Both the position numbers and the translations under genes were made by a program. 64,000 bases of DNA from an uncultured Clostridia bacterium (lineage in GTDB: Bacteria; Bacillota; Clostridia; Christensenellales; CAG-138), in assembly GCA_944366945.1 (NCBI GenBank), contig CALVWJ010000010.1:1-64000 (forward strand). Direction: 5' to 3'. Below, piece by piece: positions 6,791 to 16,990 of this stretch. Within the stretch, counting starts at the first letter, position 1. Each line of letters begins with the position of its first letter. The notes under the pieces were generated by a model. It was given only the letters and a program-made list of their open reading frames with translations, made no database searches and was not told where the DNA came from.

Positions 6791-8002
6791 ATGTTGACAG
6801 GCATATGGAATTCTGTTGCCGGATATGTTATCATTGAAATCAAAGGAAAAGGGCTGGAACGGTTTTTAAACCGTGCGGTGCATAGCGGCATTGAGATCTG
6901 GTGCGTGCGGCGCACGGGCACTGCGACCGTTACGGCACATGTAAGCGTTGCGGGATTTTATGCATTGCGCGGGCTTATGCACGGGCAGGCGGTGCGCATC
7001 CGCATCCTTGAAAAGCATGGGCTGATTATGCGCTTATCCAAACTGCGCTTTCGCAAGGTGCTGCTGTACGGGTGGGTCGTTGTGCTTGCGCTTTTGATTG
7101 CAGCTTCCCGGCGCATCTGGTTTATTGAGATCGAGGGCTGCGATACGGTCCAGGAAGCGGAAGTGCTGGCGTTGCTTGACGAAATGGAGGTGCGTGTGGG
7201 CGCACACCGCACGGGCGTACCTACATCGCAACTGGGGAATGCTTTAATGGCTTCCGATGCGCGCATTGCATGGGCAGGTGCAAAGCTTTATGGCGTAACG
7301 CTTCGCGTATCCCTGCAGGAAGCCGAACCTATTCCGGAGAAATTAGATGAAGATGGGCTTCAAACGCCTGCGAGCGTGTATGCGGCAAAAGACGGTGTGA
7401 TCACAAGCATTACCGTATATGATGGCAAAGCGCAGGTGCATGTTGGGGATGCCGTGCTTGCTGGAGAGGAACTGATTACAGGCATCCTGCGCAGCGATGA
7501 AGAACATACGCTTTTAACCCGAGCGCGCGGCGAAGTCCTTGCTACGGTGCTTTATCGCATGGAAGCAACGGTCGGCCCTACGCTTGTGAAGCCGGTAGAT
7601 ACCGGCGAAACGCATGAATCTACACGCGTTGGGTTGTTGGGGTGGGAGCTCGCTTCCGTGGGTTTTACGCAGGAGGAAGCATTGAAAAATGCGCGTGAAG
7701 AAAAGCTTGCTGCCTACGCATTTTCGAACTGTTTCCTGCCAATCACGGCGGAGCATGTGCGCCTTTATGCACAGACGGATGAAGCATGCGTTGCAACAGA
7801 AGCAGAACTGAAAGAAGCGGCTTTGCTGGCCGCGGAAGAAGCGGTGCTCCGCTCTATGCCGGAGGATGCGAGAATTCTTTCGAAGGAAAGCGAAACGGTT
7901 CTGCTTGAGAATGGGGCCGTGCGTGCAACGGTATGCATTACAGCGGAAGAAAACATAGGGGAAATAAAGGAAATAGAAGAGCCATATGGAGAACAGGACT
8001 GA
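6791..8002 (+). CDS. yqfD: Sporulation protein YqfD
   Basis: A 403-residue membrane protein of the YqfD family, required for sporulation in the mother cell. A cytosolic N-terminal domain (about 1-90) precedes one transmembrane helix (about 92-112, KVLLYGWVVVLALLIAASRR). A large extracytoplasmic part follows, with the conserved IEIEGCDTVQEAEVLALLDE and the SLQEAEPIPE region. GGGAGC at 6780-6785 precedes ATG 6791. It overlaps phoH by 17 nt, showing coupling in the cluster. Confidence 0.92.
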   Translation: MLTGIWNSVAGYVIIEIKGKGLERFLNRAVHSGIEIWCVRRTGTATVTAHVSVAGFYALRGLMHGQAVRIRILEKHGLIMRLSKLRFRKVLLYGWVVVLALLIAASRRIWFIEIEGCDTVQEAEVLALLDEMEVRVGAHRTGVPTSQLGNALMASDARIAWAGAKLYGVTLRVSLQEAEPIPEKLDEDGLQTPASVYAAKDGVITSITVYDGKAQVHVGDAVLAGEELITGILRSDEEHTLLTRARGEVLATVLYRMEATVGPTLVKPVDTGETHESTRVGLLGWELASVGFTQEEALKNAREEKLAAYAFSNCFLPITAEHVRLYAQTDEACVATEAELKEAALLAAEEAVLRSMPEDARILSKESETVLLENGAVRATVCITAEENIGEIKEIEEPYGEQD

Positions 8003-9035
8003 TTTGCTGCAACCCAATCTGATAGAGACTGCACGGGAGAACGGATCGGATTTGGCAGAGCAAAGAACGGTGCGCCATGTATCGGTGGAATCCATGGATG
8101 AGATGATCCGCTTGTTTGGCGTATTTGATGAAAACTTAAAAATCCTTGAGGAAGAAACGGGGGCGCGCATCCGCGCAGAAGGCGATTGCATTAAAATCGA
8201 AGGCGATGAGGCAAGCGCAGAACTTGCTGCTACGGTTGCGGACAAGCTGCTTATGATGCTGCGCCGCGGCGAGGCGATTGACCGCAGCCGCATCCGCTAT
8301 GCGATAGATCTTGCGAAGGAAGGCAACGCTGAGCTGATTACGGAACTGCTGGATGATGTCGTGGCGTTTACGAACAAGGGGCGGCGCATCAAATGCAAAA
8401 CATTCGGCCAAAAAAAGTATGTGTCTGCTTTAAAACAGCATACTGTCGTGTTTGGCGTTGGCCCTGCGGGTACGGGAAAGACTTATCTTGCCGTGGCAAT
8501 GGCAGTGCTTGCTTATAAAAATAAGGAAGTAGAAAAGATCATCTTGACGCGCCCTGCAGTTGAAGCGGGGGAAAAGCTTGGCTTTTTGCCCGGCGATCTC
8601 CAGAATAAGGTGGATCCCTACCTGCGCCCGCTCTATGACGCGCTTTATGATTTTCTGGGCGCAGAAAGCTTCAAAAGCATGAGCGAGCGCGGCGCGATCG
8701 AAGTTGCTCCGCTCGCCTACATGCGCGGACGGACGCTAAGCGATGCTTACATTATTTTGGATGAAGCGCAAAACTGCACCATAGAGCAAATGAAGATGTT
8801 TTTAACGCGCTTTGGCGAAGGGTCCCGCGTGGTCGTAACGGGGGACATCACGCAGATCGACCTTCCCTATGAGCGCAAGAGCGGCTTGGTCCATGCACTT
8901 GACGTGCTCAAGGGCGTAGAAGGGATTGCGCAGATTTATTTGACGCATAAAGATGTTGTCCGCCATGAGATGGTACAGCGTATCATCAGCGCATATGACA
9001 AAGCCTATCGGAAAGACGGAAATGCAGGGAGGTAA
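7986..9035 (+). CDS. phoH: PhoH-like ATPase (PhoH/YqfE type)
   Basis: A 349-residue P-loop NTPase of the PhoH family. Walker A GPAGTGKT lies near residues 159-166 and Walker B IILDEAQN near 246-253; an N-terminal KH-like region precedes them. The family is linked to RNA metabolism and usually neighbours ybeY, as here. The start overlaps the end of yqfD by 17 nt and is preceded by an AG-rich site. Confidence 0.95.
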   Translation: MENRTDLLQPNLIETARENGSDLAEQRTVRHVSVESMDEMIRLFGVFDENLKILEEETGARIRAEGDCIKIEGDEASAELAATVADKLLMMLRRGEAIDRSRIRYAIDLAKEGNAELITELLDDVVAFTNKGRRIKCKTFGQKKYVSALKQHTVVFGVGPAGTGKTYLAVAMAVLAYKNKEVEKIILTRPAVEAGEKLGFLPGDLQNKVDPYLRPLYDALYDFLGAESFKSMSERGAIEVAPLAYMRGRTLSDAYIILDEAQNCTIEQMKMFLTRFGEGSRVVVTGDITQIDLPYERKSGLVHALDVLKGVEGIAQIYLTHKDVVRHEMVQRIISAYDKAYRKDGNAGR

Positions 9036-9040
9036 AAGGA

Positions 9041-11182
9041 ATGGCGAAACGCGATGGCAAACGGGCAGCCACAAAAAAGAGCATTAAGATCCTCTCGCTT
9101 CTGCTTCTTGCCGTAGCGTTTGTTATTACATGCCTTTCGGTTATTGCAGCAGCGATCCCGGAATATTACGATGTAAACATCGGGGAAGTTTCTCCTTATA
9201 CGATCTATGCTCCACAGGACGTTGTAGACAAAGCAGCAACGGAAGCTCTGCGGGATTCTGCACGCGCATCGGTGCAAGCGGTATACCGTATTGATTCGAA
9301 TTCCATTGCCACATGCCTGGATGGCGCAGAAGCCTTTTTTGAAGCGCTTGGCGCCTTACGCACAGAAGCGGAAATGCTGCGACCAGCTGATGCTGCGGAG
9401 ACATTAACATCGGAAGGCTGGTCAGAGCTGCTCACAGCAGAACAGACGGCAGAGCTTTGTGCAAAAACAGTGCCAGCACTTGAGGATTCCCAGCTTTATG
9501 CGGTGCTTGGGGCGAACGCATCCGAAGTGCAGCTGATGAAAGACCTTGTCCTGCCAAAACTTGAAACAGCGCTAAGCGCAGGATTGTCCGCGGAGGGCCT
9601 TGCCACGGTAAAAGCGACCTGCATGCAGGAGGTCAACGCAACAACGAGTTTAACGGCTGGCATCAAAGATGTTGCCGGCATGGTAATCGATGCTTATATG
9701 CAGCCGACCCTTGTGATGGATGAAGCGGCTACTGCACAGGCGCAGGAGGAAGCTGCTGCGGCTATAGATCCTGTAACAATCGAAAAAGGAGAAGCAATTG
9801 TGCAGCGCGGCACGGTGCTTAGCACCGCACAATATGCTATTTTAAGCGAACTGGCGCTTGTGAAAGGGGAGCAGAACAGCTTGCCGGTTGCTTTCGGCGC
9901 GGCCTTGGTTTTGCTTATAGCGTTTACTCTGTTTACACTCTATCTATTTTATTATCGCACCACTGTCTTTTATGATACAAAGCGCATGATCATCCTCGTG
10001 GTGTTTACAGTGCTCACTATGCTCCTTGCGCTGCTGTGCAGTACGCTTGATTTTCGCATGACGCCGGCATTGATTGCGATCATGCTGACGGCGCTTCTGG
10101 TTTGCCCGCGCGTTGCGCTCGCCCAAAGCGGACTTCTTGCTGTTGCGCTAGGATTAATGGCCAGCGGGAGCGGGACAGTACCGCTTGGCACAGAATCTTT
10201 CATGATGCTGACTTCCACGCTTGCCGCTGGTGTGGCATCCGTATTTGCCCTGCGCAGGACGCAGAGCCGTGCCGCACTGATTGCAGCGGGCGCGATTGGG
10301 GGCGCCGCTGCATCGCTTTGTGTTGTAGCTGTGATGCTTATGGCCGGCGAAGCGCTCCTTTCCCTGTTTGCGGGGATTGGGTGGACGCTTGGAAGCTGCA
10401 TGCTTGCAACGCTGTTGGTGGTAGGTTCGCTCTCTATATGGGAAAGCCTTTTCGATGTAGCGACCACGGCGCGCCTAAGCGAGCTGAGCAATACGAACCA
10501 TCCGTTGCTCAAACAGCTTATGGTGGAAGCTCCAGGCACCTATCAACATTCTATAATGGTTGCTGCGCTTGCGGAAGCAGCGGCAGAGCGCATCGGCGCG
10601 GATCCATTGCTTGCGCGCGTGGGTGCGCTGTTCCATGATGTTGGGAAACTGCGCCGGCCACTGTATTTTAAGGAAAACCAAAAAGGCGGAGAGAATATCC
10701 ATGATACGCTTCCGCCGCTTGAAAGCGCGCAGACGATTATTGCACACCAGAAGGATGGCGTAACGCTTCTTACGCGCTATAAATTGCCTTCCGCCGTAAT
10801 CCGCATTGCGGCAGAACACCATGGCAATTCGCTTATGACCTATTTCTACCATAAAGCAAAGCAGGCCGAAGGCGATAAGGTTCAGATTAAGAATTTCCGC
10901 TATTCCGGCAATCGCCCATCCACGAAGGAAAGCGCAATCGTTATGATGGCTGATTCCTGCGAGGCGGCCGTGCGATCCCTGGGGGATACGAGCCGGGATA
11001 AGGTGGAAGAAATGGTGCATAAGGTAATTTATGGAAAAATGACGGATAGCGACAACATGATGACCAATGCGCCGTTGACGCTCGCAGAGTTTACCGAGAT
11101 CGAAAAGAGCTTCATTAAAACGTTCGGCGGCATTATGCATGACCGCATCGAATACCCGGATCTTACTGAGGTGAAGAAATGA
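9041..11182 (+). CDS. pgpH: Cyclic-di-AMP phosphodiesterase PgpH (7TM-HD family)
   Basis: A 713-residue membrane protein with an N-terminal membrane helix (about 12-38), a long extracellular 7TMR-HDED domain (to about 280), seven transmembrane helices (about 285-475) and a cytoplasmic HD domain. The HD motif FHDVGK lies near 531 in the run ALFHDVGKLRRPLYFKENQ. Members hydrolyse c-di-AMP. A GGGAGG site at 9028-9033 precedes ATG 9041. It ends in an ATGA overlap with ybeY. Confidence 0.93.
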   Translation: MAKRDGKRAATKKSIKILSLLLLAVAFVITCLSVIAAAIPEYYDVNIGEVSPYTIYAPQDVVDKAATEALRDSARASVQAVYRIDSNSIATCLDGAEAFFEALGALRTEAEMLRPADAAETLTSEGWSELLTAEQTAELCAKTVPALEDSQLYAVLGANASEVQLMKDLVLPKLETALSAGLSAEGLATVKATCMQEVNATTSLTAGIKDVAGMVIDAYMQPTLVMDEAATAQAQEEAAAAIDPVTIEKGEAIVQRGTVLSTAQYAILSELALVKGEQNSLPVAFGAALVLLIAFTLFTLYLFYYRTTVFYDTKRMIILVVFTVLTMLLALLCSTLDFRMTPALIAIMLTALLVCPRVALAQSGLLAVALGLMASGSGTVPLGTESFMMLTSTLAAGVASVFALRRTQSRAALIAAGAIGGAAASLCVVAVMLMAGEALLSLFAGIGWTLGSCMLATLLVVGSLSIWESLFDVATTARLSELSNTNHPLLKQLMVEAPGTYQHSIMVAALAEAAAERIGADPLLARVGALFHDVGKLRRPLYFKENQKGGENIHDTLPPLESAQTIIAHQKDGVTLLTRYKLPSAVIRIAAEHHGNSLMTYFYHKAKQAEGDKVQIKNFRYSGNRPSTKESAIVMMADSCEAAVRSLGDTSRDKVEEMVHKVIYGKMTDSDNMMTNAPLTLAEFTEIEKSFIKTFGGIMHDRIEYPDLTEVKK

Positions 11183-11619
11183 TCGAAGTGCTTGCGCAAT
11201 TGCCGGAATTGCCGGAATCAGTGGAAAATGCGTTAAACGCTGCTGCGGAGGCTGCACTTGCATATGAGGGCGCAGAGGGCGACATAACTATCCTTGTGGT
11301 GGATGATGAAGCGATCCATACGATGAACCGGGAATACCGGGGTATTGACCGCCCTACGGATGTGCTGAGCTTTCCAGCAGCGGAAGGGGAGGCAGTGCTG
11401 GCGATTCCGGATGGGTTCCTTGGCGATATCGCAATTTCACTTCCACGCGCGGAAGCGCAAGCGGAGGAATATGGCCATTCTCTTTTGCGGGAGCTTTCTT
11501 TTTTAGCTGTTCATGGCACGTTGCACCTGCTGGGCTATGACCATTTAACGGATGAAGACCGCATGCGGATGTTCACACGGCAGGATGAAATATTAGAAAA
11601 GATGAGGATAACAAGATGA
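11179..11619 (+). CDS. ybeY: Endoribonuclease / rRNA maturation factor YbeY
   Basis: A 146-residue metalloprotein involved in 16S rRNA 3'-end processing and ribosome quality control. The zinc motif H112-x3-H116-x5-H122 (HGTLHLLGYDH) is intact, as is the upstream RPTDVLSF segment. The start overlaps the pgpH stop (ATGA) and the end overlaps cdd (ATGA), so the three are translationally coupled. Confidence 0.96.
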   Translation: MIEVLAQLPELPESVENALNAAAEAALAYEGAEGDITILVVDDEAIHTMNREYRGIDRPTDVLSFPAAEGEAVLAIPDGFLGDIAISLPRAEAQAEEYGHSLLRELSFLAVHGTLHLLGYDHLTDEDRMRMFTRQDEILEKMRITR

Positions 11620-12032
11620 GAAGCATCCATGATTTTGAAGTGAAAAACATGCTGCGCATGGCGAACGAGGCGCGGGATCGAGCATATGCCCCTTATTCCA
11701 ATTTTCGCGTGGGCGCATGCTTGAAGGGAGCAACAGGCGCATATTACCTGGGGTGCAATATTGAAAATGCGGCCTATTCGCCGTCTAATTGCGCAGAGCG
11801 CACCGCTATGTTTAAGGCGGTTTATGAAGGAGAGCGCCAATTCGATGCGATTGCTATCGTATGGGATGGGGAAAATCCAGCGGTGCCGTGCGGTGTATGC
11901 CGCCAGGTACTTGCGGAATTCTGCGACCCTGAAATGCCTGTGATTTGCGCAAACCGCAAGGGTGAGTATAAGCTTGTAGCGCTAGGGGATTTGCTGCCGG
12001 ATGCATTTTTGCCGAGGGATCTTGGAAAATGA
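11616..12032 (+). CDS. cdd: Cytidine deaminase
   Basis: A 138-residue homotetrameric-type enzyme that deaminates cytidine and deoxycytidine to uridine forms. The catalytic CAE (C59-A60-E61) and the zinc pair PCGVC (C92, C95) are intact, and the N-terminal YAPYSNFRVGA is typical. It is joined by 4-nt overlaps to ybeY and era. The diacylglycerol kinase gene often found between ybeY and cdd is absent. With pdp downstream it forms a pyrimidine salvage set. Confidence 0.96.
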   Translation: MRSIHDFEVKNMLRMANEARDRAYAPYSNFRVGACLKGATGAYYLGCNIENAAYSPSNCAERTAMFKAVYEGERQFDAIAIVWDGENPAVPCGVCRQVLAEFCDPEMPVICANRKGEYKLVALGDLLPDAFLPRDLGK

Positions 12033-12919
12033 GCGCTTTTCTTTCGGGATTCGTTTCGATCATCGGTTCACCCAACGTTGGAAAAAGCACGCTGATGAAT
12101 CGCTTTGTTGGGCAGAAGGTGTCCATTGTTTCCTCGCGCGCGCAAACCACGCGGAATCGGGTAATGGGGGTTCTTACGAGGCCCGAATACCAGATCGTTT
12201 TTTTAGATACGCCAGGCGTTACGACACCACAGAACCGGCTGGGCGAATATATGCTCAAGATCGCTTATGATTCGCTCAACGAAGTCGAAGCAGTGCTGTT
12301 TCTAGCCGATGGTGAAAAAGGAATCCGGGAAAAAGATTCAGCTTTGTTGCAAAAACTTGCTTCTGCCAAAGCACCTGTTCTTGCGGCGATCAACAAAATT
12401 GATACGGCGAAAGCAGAAACGGTTGCCGCAATGCACGAACAGCTTAGAGCCATGTCGTTTCTTTCTAGCATTGTTGCAATTTCGGCTGAAACTGGAGAGG
12501 GTGTGAAAGAACTCGAAGCGTTGCTTGCTTCACATCTGGTGGAGGGCCCAAAATATTTCCCGGATGATATGGTAACAGATCTTCCAGAGCGCGTGATCTG
12601 CGCGGAGATGATCCGCGAGAAGACGCTCATCCTCTTGCGGGAAGAAGTTCCGCATGGCGTAGGCGTAAGTGTAGACAAAATGATTCAGCGTGAGGATAAG
12701 CCGGTTTATGATATTTGGGCTACCATTTATTGCGAACGCGAAGGGCATAAAGGTATTATTATCGGTAAGGGCGGTTCAATGCTGAAAAAGATTGGGGAAC
12801 AGGCGCGGCATGATATGGAATGGATGCTTGGCATGCGTGTGAACCTTCAGCTTTGGGTGAAGGTTAAGGAGGACTGGCGCAACAGCATTTCTACCATGCG
12901 CGAATTAGGCTATGAATAA
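12029..12919 (+). CDS. era: GTPase Era
   Basis: A 296-residue GTPase that assists 30S maturation. The G1 motif GSPNVGKS (13-20), G3 DTPG and G4 NKID (near 122-125) are present, and a C-terminal KH domain contains IIGKGGSMLKKIG. The start overlaps cdd by 4 nt. Era closes the cluster that begins at yqfC; the usual downstream recO is not present. Confidence 0.97.
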   Translation: MSAFLSGFVSIIGSPNVGKSTLMNRFVGQKVSIVSSRAQTTRNRVMGVLTRPEYQIVFLDTPGVTTPQNRLGEYMLKIAYDSLNEVEAVLFLADGEKGIREKDSALLQKLASAKAPVLAAINKIDTAKAETVAAMHEQLRAMSFLSSIVAISAETGEGVKELEALLASHLVEGPKYFPDDMVTDLPERVICAEMIREKTLILLREEVPHGVGVSVDKMIQREDKPVYDIWATIYCEREGHKGIIIGKGGSMLKKIGEQARHDMEWMLGMRVNLQLWVKVKEDWRNSISTMRELGYE

Positions 12920-12948
12920 CCAACAGTAGAAAACTTTTTTGAAATGCC

Positions 12949-12975
12949 TGGGCGAACGCAGTTCGCCCATTTGCG
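12949..12975 (+). terminator. Hairpin after era (probable terminator)
   Basis: The perfect 9-bp stem TGGGCGAAC (12949-12957) / GTTCGCCCA (12961-12969) has a GCA loop and is followed by TTTGCG. The T-tract is short, so termination may be partial. Confidence 0.55.
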
Positions 12976-13013
12976 AAAATGTGAGCAATAACGAAATGGA
13001 AAGGGGCAACGGC

Positions 13014-14324
13014 ATGCGAGCAGTCGATCTGATTCTAAAGAAAAAGAACGGCGGAGTTATGAGCAAGCCGGAAATCGAATGGCTTGTAGATGGATTCGTA
13101 AAAGGCAAGGTGCCGGATTACCAAATGGCAGCATGGATGATGGCCGTTTGTTTCCAAGGGATGAATCCACAAGAGACAGGCGCGCTTACGGACGTTATGA
13201 TGCGTTCGGGTGGAATGGTGGATCTTTCTGCTTTGCCCGGCGTGAAGGTAGATAAACATTCTACCGGGGGCGTTGGGGACACCACAACTCTTATTGTTGC
13301 ACCATTGGTAGCGGCCTGTGGCGGTACAGTTGCGAAAATGTCCGGCCGTGGGTTGGGGCATACGGGCGGAACGCTCGACAAGCTGGAATCTGTGCCGGGC
13401 GTAAACGTTGAAATCCCCATGGAACGCTTTTTTGAAATTGTAAAAGAAATTGGGCTATGCGTGATGGGGCAAACGGAAGGCCTTGTCCCGGCGGATAAGC
13501 GTATGTATGCCCTGCGGGATGTAACGGGCACCGTGAGCAGCATACCGCTGATCGCTTCGAGCGTGATGAGTAAAAAGCTTGCTGCCGGCGCGGACGCGAT
13601 TGTGCTTGATGTCAAGATGGGGACGGGGGCGTTTATGCAGACGCTCCCGGAAGCGCAGGCGCTTGCGCGTACCATGGTGGAAATCGGCGCGCATATGGGA
13701 AGGCGCACGGTTGCACTTGTTACGGATATGAACCAGCCCCTTGGGATGGCTGTTGGTAATGGCCTTGAGGTAAGAGAGGCGATCGAACTTCTCGCAGGGA
13801 AAATCCCATCGGGCGATCCACTTTATGAGGTTTCGATGCTGCTTGCATCCCATATGCTTTTACTTTCTGGCCTTGCGAAGAATGAAGCGGAGACACGCGC
13901 AAAGCTGACGCAAGCGCTAACAAGCGGCGCTGGACTTCAAAAATTGGGTGCAATGCTGCGTGCGCTTGGAGGCGATGTGCGCTGCATTGAAGATCCGGAT
14001 TCCCTTTGCATTGTGGAGAAGAAAATTCCAGTTGCGCTGGGGGCTGCAGGCTATATCGCAGCCATGCGCGCGGAGGAGATCGGCGTTGCAGCACAGCTCT
14101 TGGGCGCAGGCCGCGCCACAAAAGAGGATCACATCGACCCGGCGGTAGGACTCGTGATGCACAAGCGGCAGGGGATGCACGTTGCGGCAGACGAGCCGGT
14201 TGCAACGCTTTATGTGAACGATCCGGCGCATGTGGAGGAAGCTGCTGCGCTTGTGCGCGCGGCGTTTACGCTATCCCAAGAGCCGCCTGCTTCTATGCCC
14301 ATGGTGTATGACGTAATATCCTAA
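13014..14324 (+). CDS. pdp: Pyrimidine-nucleoside phosphorylase
   Basis: A 436-residue enzyme that phosphorolyses thymidine, uridine and deoxyuridine to base plus (deoxy)ribose-1-phosphate. The phosphate-binding KHSTGGVGD and the signature SGRGLGHTGGTLDKLES are intact, and the C-terminal HKRQGMHVAADEP matches the family. ATG 13014 follows AAAGGGG (13000-13006) and fits the family N-terminus MRAVDLILKKKNGG; upstream in-frame starts from 12939 overlap the era hairpin. Confidence 0.95.
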   Translation: MRAVDLILKKKNGGVMSKPEIEWLVDGFVKGKVPDYQMAAWMMAVCFQGMNPQETGALTDVMMRSGGMVDLSALPGVKVDKHSTGGVGDTTTLIVAPLVAACGGTVAKMSGRGLGHTGGTLDKLESVPGVNVEIPMERFFEIVKEIGLCVMGQTEGLVPADKRMYALRDVTGTVSSIPLIASSVMSKKLAAGADAIVLDVKMGTGAFMQTLPEAQALARTMVEIGAHMGRRTVALVTDMNQPLGMAVGNGLEVREAIELLAGKIPSGDPLYEVSMLLASHMLLLSGLAKNEAETRAKLTQALTSGAGLQKLGAMLRALGGDVRCIEDPDSLCIVEKKIPVALGAAGYIAAMRAEEIGVAAQLLGAGRATKEDHIDPAVGLVMHKRQGMHVAADEPVATLYVNDPAHVEEAAALVRAAFTLSQEPPASMPMVYDVIS

Positions 14325-14359
14325 AAGCAGGGTTTTAGGAAAGTTTACGGACTGTTGAT

Positions 14360-14388
14360 TTGCAAGCTGCGTTTCATGCTGTTATGCT
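14360..14388 (+). promoter_or_regulatory. Sigma-A-type promoter of polA
   Basis: TTGCAA (14360-14365), a 17-bp spacer and TATGCT (14383-14388), 24 nt before the polA start codon. An 8-bp palindrome TCCTAAAA/TTTTAGGA overlaps the pdp stop just upstream. Confidence 0.55.
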
Positions 14389-14412
14389 GAAGGCAGCGAA
14401 AGGGGAATCCAT

Positions 14413-16977
14413 TTGAAAAAACTAATTGCGATTGATGGAAACAATATCCTGTATAGGGCATATTTTGCCTTGCCTTCCATGGCCACAAAATCCGGCGTAC
14501 CGACCGGTGCGGTTTTTGGCTTCCTTTCCACTCTTTTCAAACTTACACAGGAAGCACCCGATTATCTCCTGGTAGCCTTTGATATGCATGGGCCTACGTT
14601 TCGCCATACGCAATACGATGCATATAAGGCGGGGCGCGCAGAAACGCCGGAGGATCTGCGCACGCAAATCCCCATTATGAAGAAATTGCTTGGCGAAATG
14701 GGCATTGCTGTTTGCGAATGCCCACGCTTTGAGGCGGACGATATTCTGGGCACGTTTGCGCGCCTTGCAAATGAGGCTGGAGTTGAGGCGCTGCTCGTTA
14801 CGGGCGACCGGGATGCATTGCAGCTCATTGGGGCTAACACGCATGTCTTGATGCCCAAAAAGGCGAATGAAATCGTTGAATACGATGAAGCGCTTCTGCT
14901 TGAACAATATGGCCTTACGCCTGCACGCATGCCGGACCTCAAAGGGCTTATGGGGGATAGCTCCGATAATATCCCAGGTATTCCAGGCGTTGGGGAAAAG
15001 ACAGCGCGCAAACTGCTTGAAAAATATGGTACGCTTGAAAACACGCTTGCGCATGCCAATGAGGAAAAGGGGGCGCTGCAAAAAAAGCTGATCGAAGGGG
15101 CAGAGAGCGCCCGCTTAAGTTACCGCCTTGGCCTAATTGACACGCATGCGCCAGTACCTTTTGGCCTGGCGGAATGTGCATTTTCGCCTGCACGCCTTGC
15201 CGGAGGCATTCCGTTCATGCAGGAACTTGAGCTTAGAAGCTTGATCTCCCGGCTGCCTCAAGGTAAAACGGCCGAACCGCAAAAAAACGCAATGAATAGG
15301 GACTTTGCCTCTGTTCGGATAGACGATGTAGAGAAACTGGCGGCGCTTGTAAAAACGCTCGAATGCGCTGAGCGCCTTGCAATCCATGTGGAAGAATCAC
15401 TTTCGCTTTCTGTGGACGGTGCGACGCAGTATGATGTGGTGCTAGGCGCCACATTGCTGGATGCCGGGCTGGAAGAAACTCAAGTTTTTTCCGCGCTGCG
15501 CCCGCTGCTTGAAAACGAGGCGATCAAGAAACTCGTGTTCGATGCAAAACGCCTAAGACATATTCTTGCGCGTTTCGATATTGCGCTTGGTGGCGTCTCA
15601 TTTGATGCAATGCTCGTGGATTATCTCCTCCATGCCATCCATCCAGCAGATTCGCTAAAAACGCTTGCGGCGGAGCAGCTTGGAATGGGGCAGGGTGGCG
15701 CAGCGGCGCTCGTGCGCCTTGCGGATTCCATGCTGCCGGAGCTCGCTGAAAAGGACCTTGCGCAGCTTTATACTACAGTAGAGCTTCCGCTTGAGCATGT
15801 CCTGTTTGACATGGAATGCATCGGCTTTGCATTGGATTCTAAAGTGCTTTCGGAAATGAGCGCAACGTTCAAGGCGCGCATCGATGCAATTGCAGAAGAA
15901 ATTTATGCGCTCGCCGGGGAACGGTTTAACATCCTTTCCACAAAGCAACTTGGCGCGATCTTGTTTGACAAGCTTCAGCTGCCACCGCAGAAGAAAACGA
16001 AATCCGGATATTCTACGGATGCGGAAACCCTCGAAGCGCTTGTAGAAAAGCACCCGATCGTGCCTCGGATTATTGAGTATAGAACGCTTTCCAAGCTTTG
16101 TAGCACATTCCTGGATGGCCTGCTTGCGGTTGTCCGCCCAGAAAATGGCCGCGTGCATACAAGGTTTAACCAGAACGTGACGGCGACGGGCCGCATCTCC
16201 AGCACGGAGCCGAACCTGCAAAACATCCCGGTGCGCACAGAGCTGGGGCGCGAGATCCGTAAAGCGTTTGTCGCCAGCGCGGGCAATGTGCTTGTGGACG
16301 CCGATTATTCGCAGATTGAGCTGCGACTGCTGGCCCATATGAGCGGGGATGAAGGCATGATCCGCGCGTTTCAAGAAGGGGACGATATCCACCGCCGCAC
16401 GGCGTCTGAGGTGTTTGGCGTGCCATTTGACGAAGTGACGAACGCGCAGCGCAGCGCAGCCAAAGCGGTGAACTTTGGAATCGTTTATGGAATCAGCGAT
16501 TTTGGGCTTGCGCGCAATTTGGGCATCACCCGCCGCGAAGCCGCGCATTACATAGAATTATATTTCGCACGTTATCCGGGGATTCACCGTTATATGCTGC
16601 AAAGCGTTGAAGATGGGAAGCGGGATGGCTTTGTGAAAACGCTGATGGGAAGGCGCCGCGAGCTGCCGGAATTGCGTTCTTCCAATTATAACACGCGCTC
16701 ATTTGGGGAGCGTGTCGCGATGAACATGCCCATTCAAGGCACGGCTGCGGATATCATCAAGCTTGCAATGGTGCGCGTGCACGAGGCGCTTGCACGCGAA
16801 GGGCTCCGCGCCAAGCTGATCCTCCAGATTCATGACGAGCTGATCATCGATACGCCTGCCGAGGAGGCAGAGCGTGTGAAAGCTCTGCTTGCAGAGTGCA
16901 TGCAGAATGTGATCGCGCTTTCTGTTCCGCTGCGCGCGGATGTCAAAGTCGGCCATAGCTGGTTCGAGACAAAGTAG
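14413..16977 (+). CDS. polA: DNA polymerase I
   Basis: An 854-residue repair polymerase. Residues 1-290 form the 5'-3' exonuclease/FEN domain (DGNNILYRAYFA, GLMGDSSDNIPGIPGVGEKTA). Residues 300-450 are a 3'-5' exonuclease-like domain without the D-x-E motif (AIHVEESLSLS at that place), so proofreading is probably inactive, as in several Firmicute enzymes. The polymerase domain holds DYSQIELR and the C-motif QIHDELI. The start is TTG 14413, preceded by AAAGGGG. coaE follows after 13 nt. Confidence 0.97.
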   Translation: MKKLIAIDGNNILYRAYFALPSMATKSGVPTGAVFGFLSTLFKLTQEAPDYLLVAFDMHGPTFRHTQYDAYKAGRAETPEDLRTQIPIMKKLLGEMGIAVCECPRFEADDILGTFARLANEAGVEALLVTGDRDALQLIGANTHVLMPKKANEIVEYDEALLLEQYGLTPARMPDLKGLMGDSSDNIPGIPGVGEKTARKLLEKYGTLENTLAHANEEKGALQKKLIEGAESARLSYRLGLIDTHAPVPFGLAECAFSPARLAGGIPFMQELELRSLISRLPQGKTAEPQKNAMNRDFASVRIDDVEKLAALVKTLECAERLAIHVEESLSLSVDGATQYDVVLGATLLDAGLEETQVFSALRPLLENEAIKKLVFDAKRLRHILARFDIALGGVSFDAMLVDYLLHAIHPADSLKTLAAEQLGMGQGGAAALVRLADSMLPELAEKDLAQLYTTVELPLEHVLFDMECIGFALDSKVLSEMSATFKARIDAIAEEIYALAGERFNILSTKQLGAILFDKLQLPPQKKTKSGYSTDAETLEALVEKHPIVPRIIEYRTLSKLCSTFLDGLLAVVRPENGRVHTRFNQNVTATGRISSTEPNLQNIPVRTELGREIRKAFVASAGNVLVDADYSQIELRLLAHMSGDEGMIRAFQEGDDIHRRTASEVFGVPFDEVTNAQRSAAKAVNFGIVYGISDFGLARNLGITRREAAHYIELYFARYPGIHRYMLQSVEDGKRDGFVKTLMGRRRELPELRSSNYNTRSFGERVAMNMPIQGTAADIIKLAMVRVHEALAREGLRAKLILQIHDELIIDTPAEEAERVKALLAECMQNVIALSVPLRADVKVGHSWFETK

Positions 16978-16990
16978 GAGGGCCCAAGCG

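Noticed and set aside
15655..16548. 297-codon minus-strand frame opposite polA
   Set aside because: No recognisable motifs, and polA on the other strand is certain.
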